Assembly (NCBI GenBank): GCA_015680905.1 | Contig: CM027378.1 | Span: 78,583,501 to 78,647,500, forward strand | Direction of reading: 5' to 3' | From: Coptis chinensis | Lineage: Eukaryota > Streptophyta > Magnoliopsida > Ranunculales > Ranunculaceae | DNA: 64,000 bases | Shown: one piece after another, positions 1 to 13,185 of the stretch | Numbering within the stretch: position 1 is the first letter of the stretch | Layout of the letters: each line of letters begins with the position of its first letter | The notes under the pieces: model-generated | Databases searched by the model: none | What the model was told of the DNA's origin: nothing | The model's input: only the letters and a program-made list of their open reading frames with translations | Position numbers and translations under genes: made by a program

Positions 1-996
1 CTTTTAGTGCAATTTTGGTGGTGAACAGTGAGACCATCTACAAGGTCTTCCACTCATCTCCTGCTAGTTCAAATTCTACTTGGGAAAGTTAATAAATTTG
101 GAGAAAAACTGTATAATATTAGGATTTGGAATTTTGGTACTTGCAAATGCGATCAATATTTTAGACCCACTAGAAGCTATTTCAATTCTCTTTTAAGTGG
201 ACCAAGAACGCCTTTTACATTTGCTACAAGTTTTTTCAGTGATTAACATCATCTCGAAAAGCAGCTTAAGTGACTTGTGTTTGCTTTAAGTCCTTTAACT
301 AAGTACATACATGAATATCTAGAAAAGCAGCTACAAGAAGGCAGAAGCTTTTAAGTATTGCTTTACTCAGACACGTATATGGTCTTACGTATCAGTGGTC
401 GTGGTCCTTGGCTGCCCCTCATCAGTCATATAATATTACCCTGGGAGACATAATAGGCCCATAGTGAAGATTACAACGCCTAAAAATTACATAACTTGCC
501 AACACGCCAACATAACGCCAACATTTGCATCCGCTTGAGCCACTACGCATCACATAAACAAAAATAACTACAATGATACAGACCTAATGGTCATGGCAAG
601 AGACGACCTAATGGAAAATGACAATGATACAGAATTTGTTGGAACTCACTCATGGAAAATAAAATAGTTTCATTTAAGTTCCAAAAGGTCTAAATGTTCT
701 GTATAACTGAGTTAATTATGGTGTTCCATTCTGAAAAACAATAGTAATTCTGATGTAGAATTGCGAATCAGCTACTCTACGCGCTAATACACCACCCTCA
801 AATGCTGTTCCAACACAAAATGAATAACCTGAGCCTTTCATTCTATTTGCTTTTTGTTTGTTCAGTAAGTATACAGATTTTCAGCGCCTTCCAATGCAAA
901 AGGAGCTTTAGGTGGCTTCGACACCTGGGTTACCACTCGAAATTCAATCACTTCATTGGAACAGAAAAGGGAATAATGATTTCAGAAGTCAGATAT
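1..996. other. 3' flank of the KMS1-like gene, no gene seen
   Basis: This stretch lies downstream of the stop codon of the minus-strand KMS1-like gene. Its proximal part is probably the gene's 3' untranslated region. The short open frames here show no recognisable protein family and no consistent codon pattern. No repeat with clear ends was found. Confidence 0.5.
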
Positions 997-3900
997 TTAG
1001 CTGGATTTTCCGTTTGATTGTTGTGACGCTGATAGACTATCAGTCAATGCACGCAATTCTTTGTCCTGCTGCTTCTTTAGATACCTTTGTGCAGTTGCTG
1101 AAACAATCTTGATAAAGAAGTTGATGAGCATGAGCCAGACGATAGTGTTCCAGATTGAAGCAAATGACAGATCCCAGCTCTTCACCTAAGAAACACAAGG
1201 ATTGAAGTAACTGGATTTAGGCAAAATGCCATCTACAGTACCAAATAATTGACTGCTAATGATAGATTTAGAGCTGTACTTGATGACCAGCTAAGTGCAA
1301 GTGACACCTTCAAAATGGTCAACTTAAACAAGTATTGTCTATATTGTATAGATCTTCAAAAGAAACCAATGTCAGGTTGTCAACTCTTTAGTAGAAAACA
1401 GAAACTGATTATTAATGTGACCGGTAAAACCTAGAAAAGTATGCATTTTCAGTCTAACCGAAACACATCTTAAGATACATCCATGCAATATACATCTTAA
1501 GATATGTGTATGCATTAGTTTTAAGTTTTATGGATAACAATAAGATATGTATGTAATACATAAAATATAACTACTTTCACAGATAAAAAAAAATGCTACA
1601 ATAAAAGGTTAGTATACACACAGGTGACACAGCACAAGAAATGGGCAGTACCTTCACATCTGACGGCACTGGAGATGGAGATTGGGTTGTCAGATACTTC
1701 TCCTTGACCATGTGTAACTTAGCAATGAGGCTGGGCAAGATAGAGGAAAGTCCAGGAACAAAGCCAAGCACCCAGATCATCTCATTCTCCATCCACCCAA
1801 GAAGTTGATTATTGCAAACGGAGATGATAAAGACCGTCTACATCAATGAAATTAATGTAAATACCTCACCAAGAAACAAAAAAAAACACATGCTCAGGTG
1901 CAGCTATTTCTCATTATGGAAACGTGGCCCAGAAAATAATTAAAAATAAAAACAAAAAATATGATTAATTGTAATAGAGGATTTCAAAAACATTCCGCAT
2001 CAGGGGTTATTTCTTGGCTTCGTTGAGTTATCAACAACTTGATTATTTTTAGTAAATAGAAGATCAGAAACAATGCTCATTAGGAGTCCAATTGGAACCA
2101 ATAAATATAGGCCTGCCTTCCACCCACACCAGAATAAATGGAGTGTTCCAAAAAATTGTGCTAGTGGAGTAGACCTCGTGTACGGAATCTATTGGAACTC
2201 TACAAAAAGAGAATTATTTCGCAGAAACCTGTATGTGAGTCTTGATGATTGCTTTCCCTATCAATGTTGCGAGGAAGAACTTCCAAAATGGAATCCCAAA
2301 TTGCCCGCACATAATGCCAGCAAGGTCAAATAATGGATTTGGCACCTGAAGAAAAAACAAATTATTCTGCTCAATTCCAGTTACCCAAAAAGATTGTGCT
2401 CACAAACATTTGTGAGAGTTATGAAATTTGTTCAAGCTCTACGTCAGAAATGAACTTTTGTTTAAAATTTGAAGCATCCCCTAAGTTGCAAGGAAAAAAA
2501 AACATACGCCTTTTCTTGTTTGATTCCAGATGAAATGCAAGAACTAATGGCACCTATGTTGTATCAAGACACGATACTACTCCTTAAACATTTGAGGCAG
2601 AAGGAAGCACCCTTTCCTTTTCCCAGTATGTTTCCATTTGCAAGAACTAATTGTAGTTTCTCCTAGGACCTCTGTGACTAATGCGTGTCTACTCCAAAAA
2701 ATGAAATATCAGAGGGGGGACAACCCTCAAGGCAGGGGAAAAGGAAGAAACTCACTAAACTAAAATTCAAAAAAAGAAAACAAAATGAAAACAAAAAACA
2801 AAAAACAAAAAACAAAAAACAAAAAACAAAAAAACAAACGAAGATCATTTGAGAAGACCAAGCAAAGAAAAGAGACGGTTGAAAGAGATCCTGTAACTCT
2901 GTAAGTCTCAATGACATTAGAGGATACTGAAATGTCAGAAAGGAAGACAAACCAATAATTTGTAAATTAACCTAATAAAAAGGGGATGTAATACAAAATG
3001 AATTACAAGACTAAACATACGTATTTGACTTGTCAACTTCAAAGGAAACATTTTGCTCCTAAAAAATCATTATACCAAAACCTAGCGACAACAACAAATA
3101 AAGAAAACTCTGAATCAACATATGTTAGAGCACCATTTCCGATTTCCCAGTAATTGGTTTGTATTGGAAACTAAATGAAACAAATTAAACCTCAGACATA
3201 TTACAAAGAGTTATCACTTCAAGTTTTCTAAAAGTTGAACCTATCAACATGAGAAAGGATAGAGAGCCAAACTCTAATGCATCATTCATAGATGTTAGAG
3301 TACACTGGTACCAGAAATCCTATAGTCAGATAAAAAAATAAAAAAAATTACCCGTGCCCAAAAAAAAAGCTAATTTCTACGGGTAACTTGAGAATAAAAA
3401 CGAAAAAAACAAAAGCAAAAGAGAATCCAAACTAACCGAAGCAAGTACTAAAATTGTGAAAAAATTCAGATGTTGTGAGTGTGAAAGGAACCAGCGCTTG
3501 ATTTGTGTCAGGCGATTGGATAGGACACCATCTTCTGGAGAGGAAGCATCCAATTCTTCCATTGCATCAAATTTAGTACCTGAAATGCGTGCTGCAGCGA
3601 GATACAAATTATCATGGCCTTCTCATAATACTATAAGTACAGGCTTACATAAAATTTGAATATGCTTAACATTCTTCACCATGCATGTAGTACCAATAAA
3701 GCCAAAGCTTGAACCTTTCTAATGTTGATTCACTTCATTTATTCACTCTTAAACAAGAATACGTGGAAACAGCGGTTCAACATTCAATCTGACCTACTGA
3801 ATAGGTAAATATAACAGGGGAAAAACAATTAGAAAGTGGTGGCGCAAATAAATTTCATATTCTCAATATTTGCATTTTATAATACTATGATTGATGTGGA

Positions 3901-6900
3901 AATGAAATTCAATCTAATTTAATGGCATAATTTCTAAAGACATCTCTCATGTGAACAGATAGAACACAGACACATACACACACACAACATAAACAGTGAC
4001 ATCTGACTGGGCTTATTACCTGCTCTTGAGATAAAATAGGGAGGAAGCTCGCCAAGTGCCGTCCCAATGCCCCATAAAATTGCCTCTAACTGAACTTGAG
4101 GCAATATGCTGCTGAGTGGAACCCTCAAACCATGTAATGATGGAAATACAGGGGGGCCAAAATCAGAGCAGTCTTTATCAAGCCAAGAAGGGACTCTTTT
4201 TAACTGTATTGTATCATATGGCGCACTTTTTAAGTCAACTCGGCCACATTGCATAGCCTTAATAGTAAACAGGGCAATATGGGGGCCCAAATATAACACG
4301 AATGTGTGCAAACCAGATCCTACACAGAAAATAATATAAGGGAATTGGTAAGAATTCATGCATGCACATAGTTAATGAATATAATTACCTATTACAAAGT
4401 ACATATGCATAACATCATGATTAAGCACTTGCATCATCACCCCACAAAAAGTGAATCTAGCCAGCTTATTCCAAGTATGTAATGACTTATCTACAGGATT
4501 TTAAAAATAAGAGACAAACCAACATAGACCAAGCAAAAAGAACAATGTCCATAAAATGTGAATCTCCCCAGCAACCACCACTCACCGTGTAAAAAAAATA
4601 TATTTCTGATTGGGTTGCTTGTTAGTGGTCAGGGTAGGACTCTATCCCAGGTTGTTGGTTCAACATAACTCAGCTAAGGGTAAAATTATTACGAATTAAT
4701 TGTAACATTAATTACAAAGTCCATAAACATTCATTTTTAAAATCCTCTTTGCTACGTGTAAATATGGCAGACAACATCAAAGTTTGGAGAGAACTGATGA
4801 CGATACTGTCATCACCAGTGCTGGAACTAGTATTTCGTAATGGGCTGGGCTAAAATGAATCTTGGAATTTACCATGGATGAATCTGAAATAAATTCCACT
4901 TACCCAAGCCAATTGAAGATGCTACACCAAGGGCCACCCACCACAGTCCAAACCGGAAGTAGTGAAGCAACTCTTCGACGTGCTGCACAATTATGTGATG
5001 AGATTAGCGAGATTAATCCAAGTAATCAACCAATAGTTGAGGAATAAGACATGGCTACTTATGAAATAGTGTACGTCAAAAGCTTTAAAAGGTAATGAAT
5101 GTGTCACTCTAATTTTCAATGATTGAAATTAACATCACTTAGTTTGCTAAATGAGCCATGGAATAATAAATACGAGCATTACAAGAGCAAAGCTGACATT
5201 TTAGTATTAATGCATTGTCATGTGAAAAAATCTTTGTGGAATACATATTGACTAAATTTTCTGAAACAAGCTAATGTTTTTTTTTTACAGGCTAATGTTT
5301 TTTTTAGTAATAGAATTATTAGCTAATCATGATTCACATACCTTTTCATGGGGTCCGTCAATAGTAATAAGTAAGACTCCAAAAGCCAATATCAGAACGC
5401 TTAGAAACAAAAGCCAGCCACCTTTAGTAAGAAGATACGTTATCGAGCGCGTAAGGTACTGAGCAGTAGCCAAAGTGAAAAACTTTAGCATCTTGAAAGG
5501 TGCTGCCGTTAAAGTCAAATTTTCTAGTTCCAATTGATGCTTCTCCCGAAGTCCTGTTAATATAGGATAATAAATTAGCAAAAAGAAAGCCAAGAGAACT
5601 TTTTAATATTTCACTAACAAGTATATATTGCTATATATTAGTTCATGATGTTTTCCCCTTATTAGTTGTAGACATATATTACAACTCAGGTAAAGAAAGA
5701 GAAAAAAGGACACAAAAAAAGGCACTTTTATTGAACAAAAATAAGATAACATTTATCTTCATCAATTTAAAATGCATTTACAAATGACATAAACAATTGT
5801 TAAATATCTTATTCCTGAACATGTTTTCTTTACACGTGATACATTCTCAAAACACATAAGAACATCAGGAACTCCAGCACCCTAATACCATTTAAGAAAA
5901 AGAAAAAACCCCGAAAAGCAACCTTTATTATTTCTTTCTAGTCATAAAACTGAATGTGTAAATTAAATCAATTCCCTTTGGGTACATCTTAAAGCGTTCA
6001 ATATCATTAAATACCATTATGTTCAACTTTCTCTGAAGTACTAACAATTATTCAATGAAATCTTAGAGTTGGTATTCAAATCCACCAAGGATTCGGACAT
6101 CTGGACCTACAGCCAGTACATACATCCTTTTCATCGATAACCTAGGCATATAAAGTCAAGATAAATAGGAAAGTGTACTGTTCAAATGGCCTATAAATAA
6201 GACAAAAAAACTATGGATCCTTAAAAGAAAATGTGGAAAACTTACTGTCAAAAATACCCACTAATTATTCATAAATAATCTTCCTTGAAATGTAATTTAT
6301 TTGAAAGAATGGTGTGTGATAGTTTGATCGTCTACTTAAGTGTCAAATTCATACTCAAGGGGCCATCGTCTCAGCGCACCAATGGAACTTTTTCTCTTTC
6401 TGGGAAACAACCAATGTATCTCTTACTAGTTCTTGGCAACCAAGTTAAAAGCAACAAATTCTGAATGCGGTAAAGAATTTAATACCACTAAACACCACAC
6501 CATTCTTTTTAAACTGTGTACGCATTAATAATTGTACGAAACTACGAATGCACAATGCAAAATGATTTGTAAAGGGTATTCTGATCAATAAATAAGGATC
6601 TACAAAAGAAGATAGAAAAATGGAAAGAATGTAGGTTGAGGTGACCTATATAAGACAATAAATACTTTATCTCTCTATTGGGACATCTCGAATTCCCACT
6701 ATACTAAGTTTCATTATGAACCCAATAAGATTTCACCTCCTACTTATCTCCATGAGCAGTCTGTCTCCCTTAAATATCTTCCTACTCGAAAGAATGACAA
6801 CTAGTTTGTTTCCAGATTTGCTCAAATTTTTGAAGCACACATTAAACATATCCTCAAAACTATGTTAAAAATCATCATTCTCAGTTTCCAGCTCCTTGGG

Positions 6901-7289
6901 CACTTTACCGGCGAGAAGCATAATTTTTTTTTTTTCCAACTAAATGACTTATATATGAAATATCGAGGTTGTAGCCTTCACATTTCGTGCTACAAACTTT
7001 CTAATCTACAAATTACACCACCTTTCCTCATGAAAACCAACTACTAATCTCTCAATCTACATTAAAACATCACAAGCACCAAATTACCAAAACACCATTC
7101 ATGCATCTACACCTACACCTACACCTAAAAATTAAAATTAAAGTAAAAAAATAAATTAAAAATCATTCCTTTAAGCCATTAAAATAAAAACCAATTAAAC
7201 AACAACACGTCACCTGATATTTCAGAATCAACAGCAGCATTGGTTGAAGAAGAAGCTGAAACAGACTTGGCTTGTTTCTTCGAACCCAT
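997..7289 (-). CDS. KMS1: KMS1/KMS2-like VMP1-family vacuole membrane protein
   Basis: This is an eight-exon gene read right to left: 7289-7214, 5553-5342, 4982-4904, 4319-4020, 3591-3437, 2345-2229, 1837-1652 and 1185-997. All introns are GT-AG and the phases agree, giving 437 residues. The start is the ATG that opens MGSKKQAKS; the frame ends in TAA. Exon 2 gives [20 protein letters not shown]. Exon 4 gives [20 protein letters not shown] and the stretch [20 protein letters not shown]. Residues 275-313 hold [20 protein letters not shown], the core of the SNARE-associated (VTT/DedA) domain. Several hydrophobic segments predict a multi-pass membrane protein. The match to Arabidopsis KILLING ME SLOWLY proteins, as recalled, runs nearly end to end. 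The known role of that family is in ER/early secretory membrane organisation and, like VMP1, autophagy. The C-terminus [12 protein letters not shown] is also conserved. The 79-bp third exon was found by hand because it contains no long open frame. The gene appears intact. Choosing between KMS1 and KMS2 is not possible here. Confidence 0.95.
2790..2838. repeat. (CAAAAAA)n simple repeat
   Basis: About six or seven tandem C-A6-like units lie in the fifth intron of the KMS1-like gene. This is ordinary intronic microsatellite DNA. It creates a spurious phenylalanine-rich open frame on the other strand. Confidence 0.85.
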
Positions 7290-7560
7290 CCTTAAAAAAA
7301 ACAAAAAATAAAAAACTACACCCCTTGTTCTTTTTCTTTGTTACTGATTCATGTGAGAAGCTTTTAAAATATATATAAAATAATAAAAACAATTCGAGTT
7401 TCGAAAATTTTAAGGTTATTTTTCTTTTTAAGGTTTTTAAGTTTGTTTTCTCAGATCCGGTAAAGAATTGGGATATTATTATTTGGGTGGGTGGGTGGGT
7501 GGGTGTAAATAGTGTTTCAGAGAGAAATTATCGCCTTACTTTCTGAAACGTATTTTTTGG
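7290..7560 (-). promoter_or_regulatory. Promoter and leader of the KMS1-like gene
   Basis: Read on the minus strand, a TATATATA stretch at about 7367-7377 lies about 80 bases upstream of the start codon, a plausible TATA box with a short leader. Further upstream, at 7485-7505, is a (GGGT)n microsatellite, which reads as a CCCA repeat on the gene strand. No transcription start is proven. Confidence 0.45.
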
Positions 7561-8229
7561 GAGAAGATGTTTTTTTTATTTTTTTTGTTCTCTAAATTCC
7601 ATTATTGTCCTTTTGGTTCTTCTTCTTAAAATAGTTATTTTTATTATTATTAAATAGTTTTCTTTTTGCTTTTTAAGACCCACCAGACACCTATTTGACT
7701 ATGTGCTAATTTGGTATATCCGCGTACGAGAATTATTAGGTTCCTCAAATTATTTAAAATTTTGATAATGCTTTGACAGTTTCAGAAAGTTTGATTTTAT
7801 TGGTGTGGACTATTGAAAGTTGCAATTATGGCTGCACTTTGCGAAGGTTTCCACCATTCATCCACAAAAACTAATGCCATTCAATGAATCACTTTTAGTA
7901 AACATAATAATGGTACTTATGTAAGCAATACTGTTTGTGGAAACATAGAAACCTATCTATGCAACTATGCAAGTAGCCAAGTATGCAGGTCAGATACTCT
8001 GATATACTGATTGTGATATTTCATTTTGACTGATTAGAAAAGCTTTTCACCGTCTCCCCATCCCATAAAAGAATGAATATTGATTTTAGGTTTTCTTTTT
8101 CATTTTTTTAAGTTGCTTTTCTGTATAGGTATATCATAGAGAAAAAACTGCCTATAGATATCTTGGCCTATCCTCTCATTGCCCGTAAATCATGGAATGT
8201 TATGTTGGATGGATTTATTTTGGCTCACA
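7561..8229. other. Intergenic AT-rich DNA
   Basis: T-rich tracts and scattered stop codons in all frames. No gene, RNA or bounded repeat was recognised. Confidence 0.5.
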
Positions 8230-8650
8230 TATCACATGACTCGTTTTGAACTTTCGGTAAGAGAACAAAATATCGAATTCGATCAATATATTGTATATCT
8301 AAAAAACTGAAATATATCGATATATCAAATATATTAATATATCGATAGACATATTTTTCTGTTGATCGGTAAAAAATTTGTTTTGTATGTTGATATATTA
8401 AAAATATCATTGATATATCATAAATATCATTGATATATTAATAAAAATCGGACAAAAATTGGTCAAAGTTAACAAACTCAACAATCAACAATTTATGTTG
8501 GATATATAGTATATATCGGTCGAAAATTACAATATATATCGTCAAAAAAAGATTTCATATTCGGTAGAGATATATCAAATATTTTTATCTCATATACCCA
8601 AAAAACAAGATATATCGGTAATATTTCATAAATCTCGACAATATTTTGGG
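8230..8650. repeat. AT-rich repeat rich in GATATATC-like motifs
   Basis: The motif ATATATCG or GATATATC recurs many times here, in both orientations because it is nearly palindromic, mixed with ATATTAATATATC runs. Similar wording (TATATCGAG, GATATATTAG) recurs at 62330-62410. This looks like a decayed MITE or low-complexity repeat. No clear terminal repeats or target duplication could be set. Confidence 0.4.
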
Positions 8651-9538
8651 CCCTGTTTTTAGTTAGATTGGTTGCTAGAGTTTTGAAATTTAGTGACTAC
8701 TTAGCAGTGATGAATTAATTGGCAACATCCATCCGCGTGAACTGTTAAAATTTAGGAGCTTTATAATTGTAAAAAAAAACAATTAAGTTGATTTTTAGTA
8801 TTTTGTAAAAGTAAGACAAACGCGACAAATACAGCATATGCTTACATTGCTTAACCGCATTTGGCGTTGATGAACAAGTTAGCGTGTAAAGTGTAAACCC
8901 TCCAAACAAATTAAGGTTCAATCTCTTTCCTATAAGAGGTAACGTGGAATTTCTGTCAATACCAATCTACCATAATTGGAATATTGTTGAAATCAGGTAA
9001 GGCTTGATGCCAAATGTTGATGCATAAGTTTAGCTTGATACAGTGCTGTACACAACTTGAAAAGAAACAAACAAGTTGTTGTTCCGTATCTCTCCATTTT
9101 CTTCTTTCTATCTAACAATCTCCATCTTTTTTTTTTTATCTAACAAAATAGAAAAGTGTGGGGCCCATCTAATAGTATGACTTGGCAAATACAAGTGTTT
9201 GGAGAGTTCGTGTAATTTTGTTAAGTACAATTAATATCATGAGATCTATCCAAAAATCAATAATTGCGGCAGGGCTTATAAACTGTTAGGCTAGCCTATA
9301 AACTATTGGGCATCCAAATTTGGCATGGTACTGTATAATTGGCTGACCCAATTGATTTGGGCTTATGGATAATGGGCAAATTTGGACTTATGGATAATCG
9401 ACAATTGGATGCCCTTGTGTCGAAGGCGTGACGAGTTGTTTCGCGACATAAGCATGCGTATGCCTTGCACCGAAAGTGCGACGAGTTGTTAGGGCAGCAC
9501 TGCAAGCGCATCGAGGTCTCACGGGCCGTAGGCACAGA
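8651..9538. other. Intergenic DNA with LTR-like GC-rich patch
   Basis: No gene is seen. A small inverted repeat (GGGCATCCAAAT at 9308 and its complement ending at 9414) precedes a GC-rich patch at 9415-9538. The twice-repeated GACGAGTTGTT in that patch recalls retrotransposon LTR fragments, but no ends were found. The hAT element that follows inserted into this patch. Confidence 0.35.
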
Positions 9539-10385
9539 TAGGAGTGTAATACGGGGCGGACCGGGTCAACTGCAGGTCAAATAGTGATGGGTCGGGGCGG
9601 GTTGAAGTGTCATGTCTTAGTACCATTACCCGACCTATTAGGTTAGTTTACGGGGCGAGCTTTGGGTGGGTTATCCGGGTCGGGTGGAAATTATCATTTT
9701 AACCCAATTTCACCCAGAAACAAACTTTCTAATTCTACAAGTAATATATTTCAAATTCATAACATAGAGAAAAAAAATATATAATCAATCAATTAAAAAT
9801 AAACAAAAATAATAAAAACTTAAACTAAAACCCAAAACCATATCGGTAAATTTGAAAAAAAAATTCTCGTGATTTATCATTTGTAAATTGATTATTTTTC
9901 ATAGCAAGATAAAATGAAGATGAGAGCGAAGATCTATGATACAAAATAATAAAATATAAACTAAAATAATTTAAAATTAATACAAAGATGAATAATTAAT
10001 CTTCTCAAAAATCGAAAGTTGAATTTAAACTTTTGATATTTGCCCAATGTTCAAACTTGAATATTTGAAATTGATGTTGAACTCATAAGTTTGTGTTTAT
10101 ATTTATCAAATTTCTACAAAAGTTAAAAGAAAATATAAACAAAATACAAAAATATTAGAGTTAGAGTCTTGAAATTGTGCGGGTCAACAGAATTGGATCA
10201 ATGACTTTTGACACGGTGCGGGTCGGGCGGCTTGATGGGTCGGGTTTGAGCATAGAACCTATACCCATAGCCCGACCGCATAAAAACAGTGACGGAGTGG
10301 GGCGGGTCGGTGCGGGTTTGGGTGGCAGATGAAGACCGAATACCCTTACCGGATGATGGGTCAACGGTTTTTTTTTACACCCCTA
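9539..10385. mobile_element. Non-autonomous hAT element, copy A (847 bp)
   Basis: The ends are TAGGAGTGTAA and TTACACCCCTA, an 11-bp terminal inverted repeat of the TAGGGGTGTAA type used by hAT transposons. Both ends carry GC-rich subterminal DNA made of repeated GGGTCGG and GCGGG words. The centre is AT-rich and non-coding. The flanking 8 bases (GGCACAGA and ATCACAGG) match only partly, so the target duplication is decayed or uncertain. A near-identical second copy starts at 31234 with a perfect 8-bp duplication, which confirms the ends. No transposase is encoded. Confidence 0.85.
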
Positions 10386-12982
10386 ATCACAGGCATATCC
10401 TAATCCCAAATATGAAAAAGATGACTTCTAAAGACACCCTTTATTATTTATCCTATCTAAAGCAAACGGTGTCAATTTGACTTTGTCTACGAATATAGTG
10501 AGGAATGCTTGATTTTTGAATTCTCTTCTTTCGTGAAAGAATCATATTTCCAATAAAAGTGATTCAAAATTATCAGAATTTTCTTTTGAGATGAAAAGGA
10601 AAAGAAAAAAGGTCCATATACTAACACCCATGCATAATGCATTGGGTTTCATTTATTCGGGCTTTTAGAATGAGACATCCGTGACCATAGTTCAGGCCCA
10701 ACTACGATATGGTCCCAAGACGCCGCAGCTAATGATCAGCCACTAACAAAAATGTTGGTTCGTTTTGTAAGCTAATAAGTTTGAATGGTGGTTAAGGACT
10801 TAACACCATCTCTGAACCGTCTTTGCCAACCACAGAACCACTACTGTATGGGCATCAAGGTTTCTCAAAAGTTCTCACTAAATGGGAAATCCTCAATTAT
10901 TGAATCCCTCTCATCATGCTTTCTAGATTTTTATTACTGTTTATCAATAGATTCCTTGAAAATGCGAGTAACTTGTTAAATTTTTTCAAATTGGCAGGCT
11001 AGCGTTGTAATTTCTTTTTCCTTTGTTACACATAGGAGTTTTTCTTTAAAAAAAATCTGCTCCTATTGAGACTTTGATGCAGGTTACGGATATTTGGTAA
11101 AATTGGTTTAAATTTGTAGTCCTGGATTTGATGTTATTAACGATGATTGTGCTCCCATATTTTATGATAACAACACTTAACTTAAGAATCTTCCTTGCTT
11201 TGACTTAAATTCTTGAGTTACTGTTTTCCATGTGAGGTGTTGGAGACTTACACCTCCTGCTTGTATCCATACAGTTGGAGCTTTGTTACCATTAACAATG
11301 AAGTTAACTTTCTTCATATATACATAGGCTAGTATATTGAATCACAGTAGGTAGGTCCACCTTTCTAGCTCAAGTTAAACTAATATACATGCTTTCTTTC
11401 ACGATAAATTATTTGATTTTTGTATAAATTATTTACTTGTCTTTACTGGTAAGTGGTAACTTAGAAAGAGTGGGACTTAATAAGGTTTTATGCAAGTAGC
11501 CGATTACAATGTTGTCGAGTTCGCCAAATGGGGATCATTGACTGCACTTTCCTGCTTTCTTGATCAGATACTTAAGCAATACCATACCGGTATATTAATT
11601 ACGCTAGTTCTTTACTTCTTTTACCCCCGCACACACTCAGAACTTTCACAAACATGCATCATGGCAAGCACCTATAAAATGCACACGAACACACCCACAT
11701 ACACACACACTTCTCTTACTTCTCACTTCTTTTAAGGCTGTCAATCTTTCTTTTTCTGACCTGCTGAGTAGCACACCTACTCCCACCCTGGTGTAGCTTG
11801 AACAGCCATCTAAGGAATGCACATGCTGAAATCCAAAAACCAGTCCAAGGTGTCTTTGGCTAGAGTTCTTGCAGGAAGTGATTTGCAGTGTATGCGTATG
11901 AGGTAAAATTGGTTAGTACTTATTAGTTGTACTAATGCGCTGTTGCGATCGCTAATTATATTCGTTGCCTGTAGGTAAATGGTTAGTCTAAAATTATTTT
12001 TATGTTAGCTGTGAGACAACACTTTTGGCTTTCTATGCTAAGGTTTGGAACTTCTCAAGGTACTATGAGGATTTTAGGTCAAGTTCCTATGGCACGTGCT
12101 GCTGCTGCTGCAGTGGCTAGTGGCTACTGCACAAGAATACCAAGTTCATGCTGCTCAGATGCAGCACGCCCATTCTAAATGGAAAAAGATGCATCCGGTC
12201 TGATTTTAACATTGCTTAGTAAACATTTGATGGTAGATTTTCTTTTTTAATTTTGTGGCTATAAATTGCACATGTGTTGGCTAATCTTCTCCATGTTGGA
12301 CAGTTTATATCCTATGCGCCTAAGCCTCTAAGGCACCTTGAATATGCTAATGACTATACCCATATAAAACAATTAAGTTACCTTATTATCTACTTTACAG
12401 TAGGTCAACTTGACTACAAAGTGCTGATCCACCGCTTTGCCCATCCATTTAATGCAACTAGAGGTGCTGTTCAAAGAATTTTAACTGCATGAGTAGCATT
12501 TTTGTGCATTTTCAGGTTGTGTAAGGCTCACCGCCTAACATTGTAGACTTGTATTGCAAGGAGAAGCTTCTCCCAACGGCTGATATAGCGACTCCAAGTT
12601 TGAAGGAGGTTACTAGGTGGTGTGAGTTAGGACATAGTAGGTAATGTCTATCTTGATATGGTGCACTTGATAGTCTTGAAACTTCATGATCTACTTCCTT
12701 CTAATTTTAACTCGGGTAGTTGCATCTCAAAAGTTTGGCCTAGGAGGTTTTTGCGAGGTATCTAAAAAACAAAGGTTTCAAAATAAATTGGTTTCTGAAA
12801 ATCCCCATTGCAGGTTAGGGTCATTCATTGCCTGGATGAGTAGTGGCGTAATTGGGATCAGATGTGACATGAACGATAACTCAACCAGATCAGAGGTAGG
12901 GTAACAATTATTTCAAAGAGTAATGCCTGAGTAGATCATTTTTGCTTTTTATATATTGACTCATATATTATCACATTCAAAG
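10386..12982. other. Intergenic DNA with weak coding-like fragments
   Basis: No convincing gene is seen. A (CA)-rich tract lies near 11690-11710. Short open pieces occur at 11490-11735, 12274-12492 and 12686-12904, but they resemble no family I know. One fragment at 12523-12645 is listed separately. The stretch could hold a decayed plus-strand gene. Confidence 0.35.
12523..12645 (+). pseudogene. Coding-like fragment with a ThiD-like motif
   Basis: After an intron-acceptor-like TTTTCAG, one frame reads PPNIVDLYCKEKLLPTADIA and then TPSLKEVTRWCELG before a stop. The stretch LLPTADIATPSLKE recalls the LLPLADLITPNLPEA motif of hydroxymethylpyrimidine-phosphate kinases (ThiD/TH1). No neighbouring exons of such a gene were found, and a stop lies just upstream in the same frame. 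At best it is a relic or a chance resemblance. Confidence 0.2.
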
Positions 12983-13185
12983 TATGTATTAGGACTGACT
13001 TGGGTGGAATGGGATTCAACTTAAAACCAGATATTGTGCTAGGAGCTGAGTATCTATTAGGACTGACTTGGGTGGAATGGGATTCAACTTAAAACCAGAT
13101 ATTGTGCTAGGAGCTGAGTATGTATTAGGACTGACTTGGGTGGAATGGGATTCAACTTAAAACCAGATATTGTGCTAGGAGCTGA
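12983..13185. repeat. 68-bp unit repeated three times
   Basis: Three head-to-tail copies of a 68-bp unit that begins TATGTATTAGGACTGACTTG. The copies differ by as little as one base (TATC versus TATG at the second junction). The near identity implies a recent tandem duplication. No function is apparent. Confidence 0.95.

Noticed and set aside
2678-2950. Phenylalanine-rich open frame on the minus strand
   Set aside because: It is a translation of the (CAAAAAA)n intronic repeat, with no family resemblance.
9308-9414. Small transposon suggested by the GGGCATCCAAAT inverted repeat
   Set aside because: The arms are only about 12 bp with no target duplication or second copy in the window.
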